64,000 nucleotides of DNA from positions 2,108,001 to 2,172,000 of the forward strand of contig NZ_JAXHLN010000003.1 in NCBI RefSeq assembly GCF_034522235.1. Direction: 5' to 3'. This DNA comes from Thiohalophilus sp. (GTDB lineage: Bacteria > Pseudomonadota > Gammaproteobacteria > UBA6429 > Thiohalophilaceae). Under the pieces are notes generated by a model that worked only from the letters and a program-made list of their open reading frames with translations, ran no database searches and had not been told where the DNA came from. Of this stretch, positions 35,607-46,988 are shown piece after piece (within the stretch, counting starts at the first letter, position 1; the number at the start of each line of letters is the position of its first letter). The position numbers and the translations under genes were made by a program.

Positions 35607-35637
35607 AAAAAGCCCGGCCATGCGCCGGGCTTTTTTT
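35607..35637 (+). terminator. Rho-independent terminator
   Basis: AAAAAGCCCGG-CCATGCG-CCGGGCTTTTTTT, a strong GC stem with a 7-T tail, 22 bp after the permease stop and before the convergent gdhB. Confidence 0.9.
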
Positions 35638-35697
35638 GTCTGTTGGTGACAGTTCGGTAATTACACGTGGGGAAGGAACCGTCTTAAACCGCCCAGT

Positions 35698-38600
35698 TCA
35701 GGAATTCCTGTACTCACCAAGATTCCGAATCAATTTCTGCAGTTCATTCCGCGCTACATCGAGCAGGGCCAGATCCACATGCGCGGATTTAAATTCCACA
35801 AAACGTCGAGTGTAGCGTTCCAGCACCGATTTGTGAGCCTCCCGCCAGTTTTCGAGCAGTCGTTTCGCATCGGCATTATTTGTACCGTCGCTGCCCAGAA
35901 CACCGGCGGTCAAAAGACGCTGCAGGCGATACAACTCATCGCGCAGGGCAGAACGCGCCAGGCGTGTCCAGTGCTCTTTACGCGATAACTGATCGATCTG
36001 ATCCCGCAACCAGTGCAATTCCAGTTCCGCGCCAACCCGGTTGAACACCTGGGCAACAAACACCGGACTTTGCCCCGTCTGCAGGGTGACTTCGACCATA
36101 TCCAGCGCCGGAAACAGGTAGGGCAGCCCCGCTATACGCCAGGCAAAGGATTCGGGAACACCCTTTTCCTGATAATCCTGTGCGACTTTTGCCAGGACCT
36201 CACTATCGGCATCGACAACCTGGCCCGGCATGGCATCAACCAGTGAAGTCACACTGTCCATATACTTGTCGATGGTGGCGCCAATATCCAGCGGACGTGG
36301 AACATTTTGCAACAACCACAATGTGGATTGATTGGCCAGGCGACGGATAGTGCTTAACATCTCGAGCTGTACAGAGGCCTTGACCTGGTTATCCAGTAGC
36401 GCGATTTGTTGCCACAAGCCGGGTAAATCAAAGATCTTGCGGGTTACCAGATAGGCACAGGCGATCTCGGGAATCGGGGCGCCGGTATGTTCATACAAAC
36501 GAAACGCAAAAGCCATACCCATCCGGTTGATCATGCTGTTGGCAATGAATGTGGCGATAATCTCCCGGCGCAACGGATGATTGTTCATATATTGGGCATA
36601 TTCCCGGGCAATGGCCTCGGGAAAATAAATCGGCAACTCATTAACCAGGTACGACTCGTCAACCGCATCGGAAGCCAGTAATTCCTGATAAAGATCGATC
36701 TTGCTAAACGCCTGCAATACGGCCAGCTCAGGCCGACTCAATCCCTGTTCGGTACTGCGGCGTGCCGACAGATTTTCATCATCGGGCAAGTTCCAGGTCT
36801 GGCGTTGTAACAATTCCTTGCGCTCCATCGCTCGCAGCAACCGGATGTGTTCATCGAGCAATGTTGGTGCCAGGTACTCGCTGAGCGAGAGCGCCTCGCT
36901 TTGTTGGTAATTATTTATCAGAACCAGCCGCGCAACATCCTCGGTCATACTGCCAAGCAGCTGGTTACGCCGGGGCTCGTCAAGCAGCCCCTCGCGCATG
37001 GCTTTGTTGAGCAGAATTTTAATATTTACCTCATGGTCAGAACAGTCGACTCCGCCAGAGTTGTCAATAAAGTCGGTATTCAGACGCCCACCCTGCCGGG
37101 CAAACTCGATGCGGGCATGTTGCGTCAGCCCCAGATTACCCCCTTCACCAATCACCTGACAGCGCAGCTCATCGGCATTAATCCGCAGCGCGTCATTAAC
37201 CCGATCATCCGCATCATCATGACTTTCATCGCTGGCTTTAACAAAAGTCCCGATACCGCCATTCCAGAACAGTTCGACCGGTGCCTTGAGTATCGCGGTT
37301 ATAAGTTCATTCGGCGTGAGTGACGCGACTTCCACCTGCAGCGCTTTTTTTACCTGTGGTGAAAGGATAATGGATTTTGCCGAACGCGAATAAACGCCAC
37401 CGCCTTTGGAGATAAGTGCCGGATCATAATCCGACCAGTTGGAATGTGGCAGGTTGAACAGACGCTCGCGTTCCCTGAAGCTGCTCTCGGCGTCCGGCTC
37501 GGGATCCAGAAAAATCTCCTTGTGATTGAAAGCCGCTATCAGCCGGATATGACGGGATAACAACATGCCGTTGCCAAAGACGTCACCGGCCATATCCCCG
37601 ATCCCGACCACGGTAAAGTCTTCCTGCTGAATATCCTTGCCGATTTCCCGAAAATGACGCTTGACCGATTCCCAGGCACCGCGTGCGGTAATCCCCATTT
37701 TCTTGTGGTCGTAACCGGTCGAACCGCCGGAAGCAAAGGCATCATCCAGCCAGAAGTTATACTCCCGGGCGATGGCATTGGCAGTATCCGAGAAAGACGC
37801 GGTTCCCTTGTCGGCCGCGACCACCAGATAGGGATCCGGATCATCATAGCTGACCACCCGGGGCGGCGGGACCGGTTTGTCATCGACCAGGTTATCGGTT
37901 AAATCCAGCAAGCCCCGAATAAAGGTTTTGTAACAACTGACAACCCGCTGGTTTATCTCATCGCGTTCCAGTTCACGTAACTTCTGTTTAACAATGAAAC
38001 CGCCCTTCGCGCCAACGGGGATAATTACGGCATTTTTCACCATCTGAGCCTTCATAAGCCCAAAGACCTCGGTACGAAAATCTTCCTGGCGATCGGACCA
38101 GCGAATGCCGCCGCGCGCGACCTTACCCCCCCGAAGGTGGACTCCCTCGGTTTGCGGCGAGTAAACAAATATCTCGAATTGGGGTTGAGGATTGGGCAGA
38201 TCGGGGACTTTGTGCGGATCCAGTTTGAACGACAGATAGGACCGTGGCACCTGCTGACCCATGGTCTGAAAATAGTTGGTTCGCAGCATGGCCTGAATCA
38301 GGACAAACAGGCGGCGTAATATCCGGTCCGCATCAAGCGTCGGAACCTCGTCCAGCGAGCGTTGAATCGCATCATTGATCCGCTCGCTGCGCTCGGCGGC
38401 TTGCGTCTGACTGTCGGGATCGAAGCGCACGAGAAACAGATCCACCAGCATTCGGGCAATCTGGGGGTGATCGACCAGTGCCTGTTCCATATACTTCTGA
38501 CTGAACGGGAAACCGGTCTGTTTAAGATATTTGACGCAGCTTCGAATCACCACGACTTCACGCCAGTCAAGCCGGGCACGCAATACCAGGGCATTTAACC

Positions 38601-40557
38601 CGTCATTTTCCACCACGCCGTACCAGATGCGAACAAAGGCATTCTGAAAAATGTGGCTGACTTGTTCGGTGTCCAGCTGCCCTTTATGCGCATACACCAT
38701 ACCGACATCATGCAACCAGACCACGGATCGCCCGCCAGGATAAAGCCGGTGTGGCCGCTCATCGATCACTCTCAGTCCCATGTTTTCCAGAATGGGTAAC
38801 AACAGTGACAGCGACAGCGGTTCATCCTTATGAAACAATTTGAAACGGATTTTTTCCGGTGGCGCCTCCACCGGATGATACAGTCCCATCCCCAGATCCA
38901 GGCCACCGGCCAGCGCTTCCAGCTTGTGGATATCGAGCGCGGCGACTTCCGCCGAATAGTCCCCCTGATAAGATACCGGAAAGGCGGTATTATATTCCTG
39001 CAACAGTCTGTTGCCCTGCTCCTCGCCATATTCATGAATCAGCGCGTCATGCAGATCGTCACTCCAGCTGCGAATGGTGGCAGCTATCCGTTTTTCAATT
39101 TCGGCAATATCATACTGGGGTAATTCGCCGGGTGGCAGATGCAGTATCAGATGCAAGCGGGCCAGTGCCGAATCAGTCAGCCAGACGGTAAAATCCATTT
39201 CCCGGGCATTGAACAAATTGGCGAGAATATCCTGGACCTTGAGCCGGATGTCGGTATTGAAGCGATCCCGCGGTATATAAATCAGGCTGGAGACAAACCG
39301 TCCATAGGCATCGGGACGCACAATCACCCTGACTCGCTGGCGCTCCTGCAGTTGCAGAATACTGTGCGCAATCTCATACAGCTCGTCATAGGTACACTGA
39401 AACAGCTCGTCGCGCGGCAGGGTTTCAACGATATTTAACAACGCTTTTTGGGAATGGCTGTGCGGTCGAAAACCTGAGCGGCGCATTACGTACTGCACCT
39501 TGCGCCGCAGCATCGGAATGTCCGTGGCGCGGCGAATATAGGCGGCGGAAGTATAAAGCCCGAGAAAGCGCCATTCACCAGTCACATTGCCATCGGCATC
39601 GAATCGCTTGATACCGACATAGTCCAGATAGCCTGGCCGATGAACAGTCGCCCGGGAATTACTCTTGGTCAGAATCAACAAAACCGGTTCGTGGGCCTTT
39701 TGTTTTGCCTGGGGATGTAACTGCTCAAAACTGCGCGAATAGGTATTATCCTCTGCATTACGCAAAATCCCCAGCCCACTGTCAGGAATGATTTTTAAAG
39801 AGTCATTCCCTTTGCAACGTTCGAGTTGATATTCGCGATAACCGATAAAGGTAAAATGGTCCTGATCCAGCCATTCCAGAAAAGCCAGGTCTTCCTCCAG
39901 TTGCTCGTCATCCAGCGGTGGCGGGGTTGCCCTGACTTCTTCAATAATGGTTCGCAAATGTTCACGCATCGGTTGCCAGTCCTGAACACAGGCTTCGATA
40001 TCCGCCAACACACGGGCGATATCATCATGCAGCTCCTGTAGTACAACCGGATCGCTCTGGTGATCCACTTCAAAATACATGCAGGCTTCATTGGCGGTCT
40101 CATCACCAATTTCCTCCACATTGAACACCTTGCTCAGGAGCCCCTCCGCATCGCGCTCAATACGCATCACCGGATGAATAATGAGATGAACCGTCAAGCC
40201 ATGGCGGTTCAACGCCATCCGAACCGAATCCACCAGAAACGGCATATCCCGCTGAATCACCTCAACCACCGTATGGGTAGATTGCCACCCATGATCTTCA
40301 ATATTGGGGTTTTGCACCCTGACAAGGGATTGCTGCGGGTCACGCCGCTGAACGAAATTCCAGTGCGAAATCACCGCGCCGTACAGATCCTCCGGCCGGC
40401 GCTCCGTCAGGTCTTCCATAGCGACACCCGCAAAATACTGCCGGATAAAGGCCTCGATATTCTCGTGCTCTTGAGCGGGAAACTTGTCGCGAGCCCGCTG
40501 CACCACCTGATCGATCAGGTGCCGGGCATCATGTGTTGGCGTCACAAGGTTAAACAT
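35698..40557 (-). CDS. gdhB: NAD-specific glutamate dehydrogenase, large type
   Basis: Giant catabolic glutamate dehydrogenase of 1619 aa, converting glutamate and NAD to 2-oxoglutarate, ammonium and NADH. An N-terminal region with ACT-like modules (PFLVDSVRMALNRHGLTVHLIIHPV) precedes the catalytic part with RGGKVARGGIRWSDRQEDFRTE-type residues, VPVGAKGGF-like substrate motif IIPVGAKGGFIVKQ, and the nucleotide-binding stretch VVGIGDMAGDVFGNGML. The length matches the about 180-kDa class. It is a monocistronic gene between two terminator/promoter regions, so it is free-standing. Confidence 0.95.
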   Translation of the reverse strand: MFNLVTPTHDARHLIDQVVQRARDKFPAQEHENIEAFIRQYFAGVAMEDLTERRPEDLYGAVISHWNFVQRRDPQQSLVRVQNPNIEDHGWQSTHTVVEVIQRDMPFLVDSVRMALNRHGLTVHLIIHPVMRIERDAEGLLSKVFNVEEIGDETANEACMYFEVDHQSDPVVLQELHDDIARVLADIEACVQDWQPMREHLRTIIEEVRATPPPLDDEQLEEDLAFLEWLDQDHFTFIGYREYQLERCKGNDSLKIIPDSGLGILRNAEDNTYSRSFEQLHPQAKQKAHEPVLLILTKSNSRATVHRPGYLDYVGIKRFDADGNVTGEWRFLGLYTSAAYIRRATDIPMLRRKVQYVMRRSGFRPHSHSQKALLNIVETLPRDELFQCTYDELYEIAHSILQLQERQRVRVIVRPDAYGRFVSSLIYIPRDRFNTDIRLKVQDILANLFNAREMDFTVWLTDSALARLHLILHLPPGELPQYDIAEIEKRIAATIRSWSDDLHDALIHEYGEEQGNRLLQEYNTAFPVSYQGDYSAEVAALDIHKLEALAGGLDLGMGLYHPVEAPPEKIRFKLFHKDEPLSLSLLLPILENMGLRVIDERPHRLYPGGRSVVWLHDVGMVYAHKGQLDTEQVSHIFQNAFVRIWYGVVENDGLNALVLRARLDWREVVVIRSCVKYLKQTGFPFSQKYMEQALVDHPQIARMLVDLFLVRFDPDSQTQAAERSERINDAIQRSLDEVPTLDADRILRRLFVLIQAMLRTNYFQTMGQQVPRSYLSFKLDPHKVPDLPNPQPQFEIFVYSPQTEGVHLRGGKVARGGIRWSDRQEDFRTEVFGLMKAQMVKNAVIIPVGAKGGFIVKQKLRELERDEINQRVVSCYKTFIRGLLDLTDNLVDDKPVPPPRVVSYDDPDPYLVVAADKGTASFSDTANAIAREYNFWLDDAFASGGSTGYDHKKMGITARGAWESVKRHFREIGKDIQQEDFTVVGIGDMAGDVFGNGMLLSRHIRLIAAFNHKEIFLDPEPDAESSFRERERLFNLPHSNWSDYDPALISKGGGVYSRSAKSIILSPQVKKALQVEVASLTPNELITAILKAPVELFWNGGIGTFVKASDESHDDADDRVNDALRINADELRCQVIGEGGNLGLTQHARIEFARQGGRLNTDFIDNSGGVDCSDHEVNIKILLNKAMREGLLDEPRRNQLLGSMTEDVARLVLINNYQQSEALSLSEYLAPTLLDEHIRLLRAMERKELLQRQTWNLPDDENLSARRSTEQGLSRPELAVLQAFSKIDLYQELLASDAVDESYLVNELPIYFPEAIAREYAQYMNNHPLRREIIATFIANSMINRMGMAFAFRLYEHTGAPIPEIACAYLVTRKIFDLPGLWQQIALLDNQVKASVQLEMLSTIRRLANQSTLWLLQNVPRPLDIGATIDKYMDSVTSLVDAMPGQVVDADSEVLAKVAQDYQEKGVPESFAWRIAGLPYLFPALDMVEVTLQTGQSPVFVAQVFNRVGAELELHWLRDQIDQLSRKEHWTRLARSALRDELYRLQRLLTAGVLGSDGTNNADAKRLLENWREAHKSVLERYTRRFVEFKSAHVDLALLDVARNELQKLIRNLGEYRNS

Positions 40558-40968
40558 GGTTATCGACTTTCAGATTTGACCGGTGGACAAGGTTCGCTAA
40601 ATGATTATGCATCTTCCATTCGAGTCTACAAAAAAACTGCCGCTTGTGACAGGAATGTCCACGTATCTCCAGGCGCAGGGTAACAAGATAAACTGAGCAG
40701 TAAAATGCCTGTTAACACGGCGCAAAACAGGTTACCTGAAAAACTATTTGCCCCTCACCCGCACGCTAAAACCAGGCCTGGGTCAGTATTCCGTTGCAAT
40801 TGCGTGGACGGCACAAGTCATGGCTGTGTCGAACCTTCCAGTAATAAGGCGATTGGCCGTGAATCTGGCTAATTTATCATTCATAATTGCCGATATACTC
40901 AAGGTCTTCCCTAACCTGACGACATCATCACGAGATTATAATAACTAATTGTTTTTAAAGGATTTTAA
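40558..40968. other. 411-bp divergent spacer without recognised gene
   Basis: Separates the divergent gdhB and Ser/Thr kinase genes. Frames here are short and lack ribosome sites. The right part is A/T-rich and presumably carries the kinase promoter, but no clear -35/-10 pair could be assigned. Confidence 0.5.
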
Positions 40969-43476
40969 GTGACAGAGTCAACGGATCAGGAAAACCCGAC
41001 CGCGTCCGGCAAACCGCAATTGCACATACCGGGCTACCGTTTTGAACGGTTGCTGGGACGCGGCGGGATGGCGTCCGTCTACCTGGCAATCCAGGAAAGC
41101 TTTGGCCGCGAGGTGGCCATCAAGGTGCTGGAACCGGGTCAGGCCGAGACCGAGAGCTTCTCGGAGCGTTTTTTGCGCGAGGCCAAGATTGTCAGCCGCC
41201 TGTCACACCCCCATATCGTCACAGTCTATGACGCCGGTATCCATGAAGGTTATCACTATTACTCGATGGAATATGTGGAGGGCCATAACCTGAAAGAGGC
41301 CCTCCCCGAGCTGTCACTCCAGGACAAATTGCGCATCATAAAAGATGTCGCCCGGGCTCTCGATTTTGCGGGCAATAAAGGCTACGTCCACCGTGACGTC
41401 AAACCCGAGAACATCATGATCCGCAAGGCCGATGGCCATGTTGTGCTCACTGACTTCGGAATCGCCCGGGGTGATGATGTCACCAGAGGCATGACCCAGA
41501 CCGGCCGGGCTATCGGTACACCCCATTACATGAGTCCGGAACAGACCAAGGGGTTGCATGTCGATCCACGCTCGGATATCTATAGTCTGGGTGTAGTGCT
41601 GTTTTTACTCTTGTCCGGCCATGTGCCCTATGATGCCGACTCGGCAATTGCGGTGGGGATCAAGCACCTCTCGTCACCCATACCGGCACTGCCACCCGAC
41701 ATGCGAATTTTCCAGGGTATTATCAATACCTGCCTGTCGAAGAACCCGGAACATCGCTATCAGACTGCCGGCGAACTGATCGCTGCACTCGATGCCATCC
41801 CCCCCCAGGCGATTCAGGCCATCGAAGGCAGATCGCCGGCAACCCGTCCCGCAGCGCATGCAACCGATGCGGCAACTCTTGCGGAGGTCGATTATCCCGC
41901 GGCCACATCAATTCCGGGCAACAGCCTCTCGGGCACCCACTCCACGCCCACAACAGGATATACCCCTACCCAGGTTACGACCGGCGGCCAGAAAATACCC
42001 CGTCGCAAACGCCGTTCCAATGGTTTGGCATTATTCCTGTCCATCGTTGTTCTGGGGGGGATCGGTGCCGGAATCTGGTATGGCCGGGCTGAAATCAGCC
42101 GGATATGGCAAAGTCTGGAACTGCCACCATTAAACGAGATCGTTGCCAGTATAACCGGTGAATCACCGGCCGTAGTGGATAGTCCCGGGGCGGCAGCCAT
42201 AAAGACCATTCCTGCAAGCAGCGAGGCCGAACTCACCCGGACGGCCGATCCGATTCATTATATGTACGAACAACTCGAGGCCGATCCGGACAACGCCAAA
42301 ATTCTGGCACAGACCTACCGGGCTCGCCTGAGCGGGGAACAACCTGATCCCAAAGCGCGTCATCTCATGACCCTGATGCATGACTGGTTTACCGAACAAT
42401 TGCAAATCGCCTTTGATAACCATGATGTCAAACGCGCCCGCCAACTGGTGGAAGCCATGCAAGTGAGCTTTCCGCGCCTGACCGAGACAGCCCGTTTTAC
42501 GCAAATCCGAAACCGGCTGGAACAGGCCGAGTCGGTCCATATCTATCTCGACAAGGCGGCACAATATCTGGAACAGGGGGCAGTGATCGAACCGGCCGGC
42601 GCCAACGCCCTGGCAGCCTATCGATCCGTCTTGCAGCTGGCCCCCGAGCACCCTAAAGCACTGGCCGGGATTAAACACATCACCGATATCTTTCACAACC
42701 GGGCAATCCGGCATCAGGGACGTGGTGAACTGGAGGCGGCACTGGACAATGTCAAAGCAGGACTGACTGTCCACGCCGATGATCCTGAACTACAGGCTAT
42801 GCAACAGCAACTTCAAGAAGCGATCGAGACCCGAAGCAAGGTTGCAGCGTTGAACAAAAAAGGCGAGGCCGCCTTTGAACAAGGCAACCTGTTACAACCG
42901 AAAAACCGCAGTGCTTTTCACTATTATCAGCAGGCACTCAAGCTGCAAGCCGACAATCCATCGGCCAGCGAAGGACTGCAGAAAATCCAGCAAAACAAGT
43001 TGCTGAAAATCCAGTTCGAGATTCGCGAGAAGCGTTTTGAACAGGCTGAAACAATGCTCACTAATCTGGAGAGCTGGTTTGGCAAGACAGAACCGATCCG
43101 TCACTCCTGGGAAACGCTATTAAGCGCCATCGAGGATTCACAACCGAAGATCTCCGATGTGGCTTATAGTGATCTGGAAATAACATCGCTCAATATCAGC
43201 AAACCTTCCGTGCTCAAGCCGATTCGAAATCTCTATTTCGGCTTTGCCTACAAGAATCTTCCGCAAGAACAAAATCGGATAGAGGCCTACCTCATGGAAA
43301 AAACGGAGAGAGTCGCCATGGCCCATAAAACCCTGACTCTCGAAAATCAGGAGGGCAAGTATTTCGATAACCTGTTATTACCGATCAATGAAATGCAGGA
43401 AGGACGCTACAACCTGGTATTTCTGCTGAATGACAAGCCGTTGCACCGCTCATCGCTATATATCGATATTCAATAA
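40969..43476 (+). CDS. Membrane Ser/Thr protein kinase with TPR-like C-terminal region
   Basis: 835-aa Hanks-type kinase starting at a GTG with an AAAGGA ribosome site. The kinase domain spans about 22-285: P-loop LLGRGGMASVYL, Lys in REVAIKVLE, HRDVKPENIMI, DFG in VLTDFGIARG and APE-equivalent HYMSPEQT, so it should be active. After a Ser/Thr/Pro-rich linker a membrane helix lies at about 352-371 (ALFLSIVVLGGIGAGIWYG). The remaining about 460 residues are helical with TPR-like repeats (EQGAVIEPAGANALAAYRSV, FEQGNLLQPKNRSAFHYY) and a beta-rich end. Substrates unknown; convergent with guaB, 17 bp apart. Confidence 0.9.
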   Translation: MTESTDQENPTASGKPQLHIPGYRFERLLGRGGMASVYLAIQESFGREVAIKVLEPGQAETESFSERFLREAKIVSRLSHPHIVTVYDAGIHEGYHYYSMEYVEGHNLKEALPELSLQDKLRIIKDVARALDFAGNKGYVHRDVKPENIMIRKADGHVVLTDFGIARGDDVTRGMTQTGRAIGTPHYMSPEQTKGLHVDPRSDIYSLGVVLFLLLSGHVPYDADSAIAVGIKHLSSPIPALPPDMRIFQGIINTCLSKNPEHRYQTAGELIAALDAIPPQAIQAIEGRSPATRPAAHATDAATLAEVDYPAATSIPGNSLSGTHSTPTTGYTPTQVTTGGQKIPRRKRRSNGLALFLSIVVLGGIGAGIWYGRAEISRIWQSLELPPLNEIVASITGESPAVVDSPGAAAIKTIPASSEAELTRTADPIHYMYEQLEADPDNAKILAQTYRARLSGEQPDPKARHLMTLMHDWFTEQLQIAFDNHDVKRARQLVEAMQVSFPRLTETARFTQIRNRLEQAESVHIYLDKAAQYLEQGAVIEPAGANALAAYRSVLQLAPEHPKALAGIKHITDIFHNRAIRHQGRGELEAALDNVKAGLTVHADDPELQAMQQQLQEAIETRSKVAALNKKGEAAFEQGNLLQPKNRSAFHYYQQALKLQADNPSASEGLQKIQQNKLLKIQFEIREKRFEQAETMLTNLESWFGKTEPIRHSWETLLSAIEDSQPKISDVAYSDLEITSLNISKPSVLKPIRNLYFGFAYKNLPQEQNRIEAYLMEKTERVAMAHKTLTLENQEGKYFDNLLLPINEMQEGRYNLVFLLNDKPLHRSSLYIDIQ

Positions 43477-43493
43477 TCAACACGGTTGCCGTT

Positions 43494-45044
<1,551 letters not shown>

Positions 45045-45206
45045 TCAGCGGTTGCCATCTGGATTCTGACCCCGCATAATGGGTTTCAAGTACGGCCTGG
45101 TGGCATTTTCGCTCCGGCCAAATCTGAATAACAATCAAGGTCCGGCAAGGATCGTAAATAACAAACCCTGATAAACTCATAACAAGTGATTCCATCGGAG
45201 GAGCCC

Positions 45207-45509
45207 ATGAAGAAGATTGTGATTATGGCGATGACTGCAGCCCTGACTCTGGCCGCGTGTGCAACCGGTCCGAGCATGACTGAACAGCAAGCCAACAATG
45301 CCATCAGTGCCGCGAAAAGCGAGCTGAGCAAAGCCAAAAACATCGACTATGCATGGCGCGATACTGGCAAGATGATCAAGGCCGCCGAAAAAGCCGCCAA
45401 AGAAGGCGAATATGGCAAGGCGGTGGATCTGGCCAACGAAGCCAGGATGCAGAGCGAACTTGCTCAGAAACAGTACAGCGAAAACCTGAACTCTGAACCG
45501 CGTTTCTAA
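45207..45509 (+). CDS. SoxK/SoxXA-binding-protein-like lipoprotein
   Basis: 100-aa lipoprotein from the ATG at 45207 with a strong GGAGGAG ribosome site; lipobox LAAC (Cys18). The mature part is a helical hairpin (NNAISAAKSELSKAKN, WRDTGKMIKAAEKAAKEGEYGKAVDLAN) of the DUF4398 type. The segment WRDTGKMI...AAKEGEYGKAV is like the small SoxXA-binding protein (SoxK) that raises SoxXA activity in green and purple sulfur bacteria. That similarity is from memory and should be tested. If right, it is a partner for the SoxXA fusion encoded 37 kb away. Confidence 0.7.
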   Translation: MKKIVIMAMTAALTLAACATGPSMTEQQANNAISAAKSELSKAKNIDYAWRDTGKMIKAAEKAAKEGEYGKAVDLANEARMQSELAQKQYSENLNSEPRF

Positions 45510-45529
45510 ATACTCGCGATAACTGAGCA

Positions 45530-45559
45530 AAAAGGCCGGGGACTTCCCCGGCCTTTTTT
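45530..45559 (+). terminator. Rho-independent terminator of the SoxK-like gene
   Basis: AAAAAGGCCGGGG-ACTT-CCCCGGCCTTTTTT, a perfect GC-rich stem with a 6-T tail, 21 bp after the stop codon. The gene is thus a monocistronic unit. Confidence 0.92.
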
Positions 45560-45632
45560 ATTGCCCCGTCCACCGAGACGGCACTGTCCTGCCGATGACA
45601 CAACCGAGCGCGATTGCGGTATCCTCCCCCGG

Positions 45633-46988
45633 ATGAATCAGCTCAGCCCCGGACAACGCGATATCTACAGCGTCTCGCGACTCAACCGTGAGATCCGCGC
45701 CCTGCTGGAGACCGGCTTCCCGGCCATCTGGCTGGAAGGCGAGCTCTCCAACCTGGCGCGGCCCGCCTCCGGCCATCTCTATTTTTCCCTCAAGGACGAA
45801 GCCGCCCAGGTGCGTTGCGCCATGTTCCGCAATCGCAACCTGCTGCTCAAATTCCGGCCGGAAAACGGCCTGCAGGTGATGGTCCGCGCCCGGGTCAGCC
45901 TGTACGAAGCACGCGGCGACTACCAGCTGATTGTCGAACATATGGAAGAGGCCGGCGACGGCGCCCTGCGCCGCGCCTTTGACGAACTCAAGGTCAAACT
46001 GGAGGCGGCCGGGCTGTTTGCCCCCGAGCACAAACAGCCTCTGCCCCGTTTTCCGCAGTGCATCGGGGTGATCACCTCCCCCAGCGGCGCGGCTATCCGC
46101 GATATTGTTACCACCCTGCGGCGGCGTTTTCCGGGCCTGCCCGTGGTGGTCTATCCGGTGCCGGTCCAGGGCGAGAACGCCGCCCCGGCCATCGTCGCGG
46201 CTCTGCGGACTGCCGCCCGGCGCGCCGAGTGCGATGTGCTGATTCTGGCCCGCGGTGGCGGTTCGCTGGAGGATCTGTGGCCCTTCAACGAGGAGCAGGT
46301 TGCCCGCGCCCTCCATGACTGCCCGATCCCGGTGGTCAGCGGCGTGGGCCATGAAACGGACGTCACCATCGCCGATTTTGTCGCCGATGTCCGCGCTCCC
46401 ACCCCCACCGCCGCCGCGGAACTGGTCAGCCCCAGCCGGCTCGAATGGCAACAGAGCTTCTCACAACTGACGCAACGCCTGATCCGCGTCATGCAGCAGC
46501 AGCTGCGTCAGCGGGAACAACAACTGGCCTGGCTGGCCCGACAACTGCCCCATCCACAGCGCTATCTGCAATCGGTCGCCCAGCGGCTGGATGAACTGGA
46601 GATCCGGCGCAACAACGCCTGGCGTTATCAATTGCGCGAGCGCGCCGCCCGGCTCAGCACCGTGCGCGAACGATTGCAACAACACAATCCCCGGCACAAC
46701 CTGCGTCACCTTGAATCCCGGCGCCAGCAACTGACGAGTCGACTGATGCGCGTCATGCGTCGCCAGTTGGACGACAGTGGACAGCGCCTGCAATATCTGG
46801 CCAGGGCACTGGAGACCGTCAGTCCGCTGGCCACCTTGAGTCGCGGATATGCTATTGTCAGTACCGAAGCCGAGGATAAAGTCATTACCGATGTGAAGCA
46901 GATCACATTACACAGCCGTATCCGGGCACGCTTGCACCGGGGTCGTTTTACCGCCTTAATCGATGGGATCGAAGATGAAGAAAACTAG
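45633..46988 (+). CDS. xseA: Exodeoxyribonuclease VII large subunit
   Basis: 451-aa subunit from the ATG at 45633 (MNQLSPGQRDIYSVSRLN); the frame before it overlaps the terminator. N-terminal OB-fold (WLEGELSNLARPASGHLYFSLKD), catalytic domain with GVITSPSGAAIRDI, ILARGGGSLEDLWPFNEE and GVGHETDVTIADFVADVRAPTPTAAAE, then a long coiled coil (about 290-400) for XseB binding. xseB is not in the window. Overlaps the M23 peptidase gene by 14 bp. Confidence 0.95.
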   Translation: MNQLSPGQRDIYSVSRLNREIRALLETGFPAIWLEGELSNLARPASGHLYFSLKDEAAQVRCAMFRNRNLLLKFRPENGLQVMVRARVSLYEARGDYQLIVEHMEEAGDGALRRAFDELKVKLEAAGLFAPEHKQPLPRFPQCIGVITSPSGAAIRDIVTTLRRRFPGLPVVVYPVPVQGENAAPAIVAALRTAARRAECDVLILARGGGSLEDLWPFNEEQVARALHDCPIPVVSGVGHETDVTIADFVADVRAPTPTAAAELVSPSRLEWQQSFSQLTQRLIRVMQQQLRQREQQLAWLARQLPHPQRYLQSVAQRLDELEIRRNNAWRYQLRERAARLSTVRERLQQHNPRHNLRHLESRRQQLTSRLMRVMRRQLDDSGQRLQYLARALETVSPLATLSRGYAIVSTEAEDKVITDVKQITLHSRIRARLHRGRFTALIDGIEDEEN

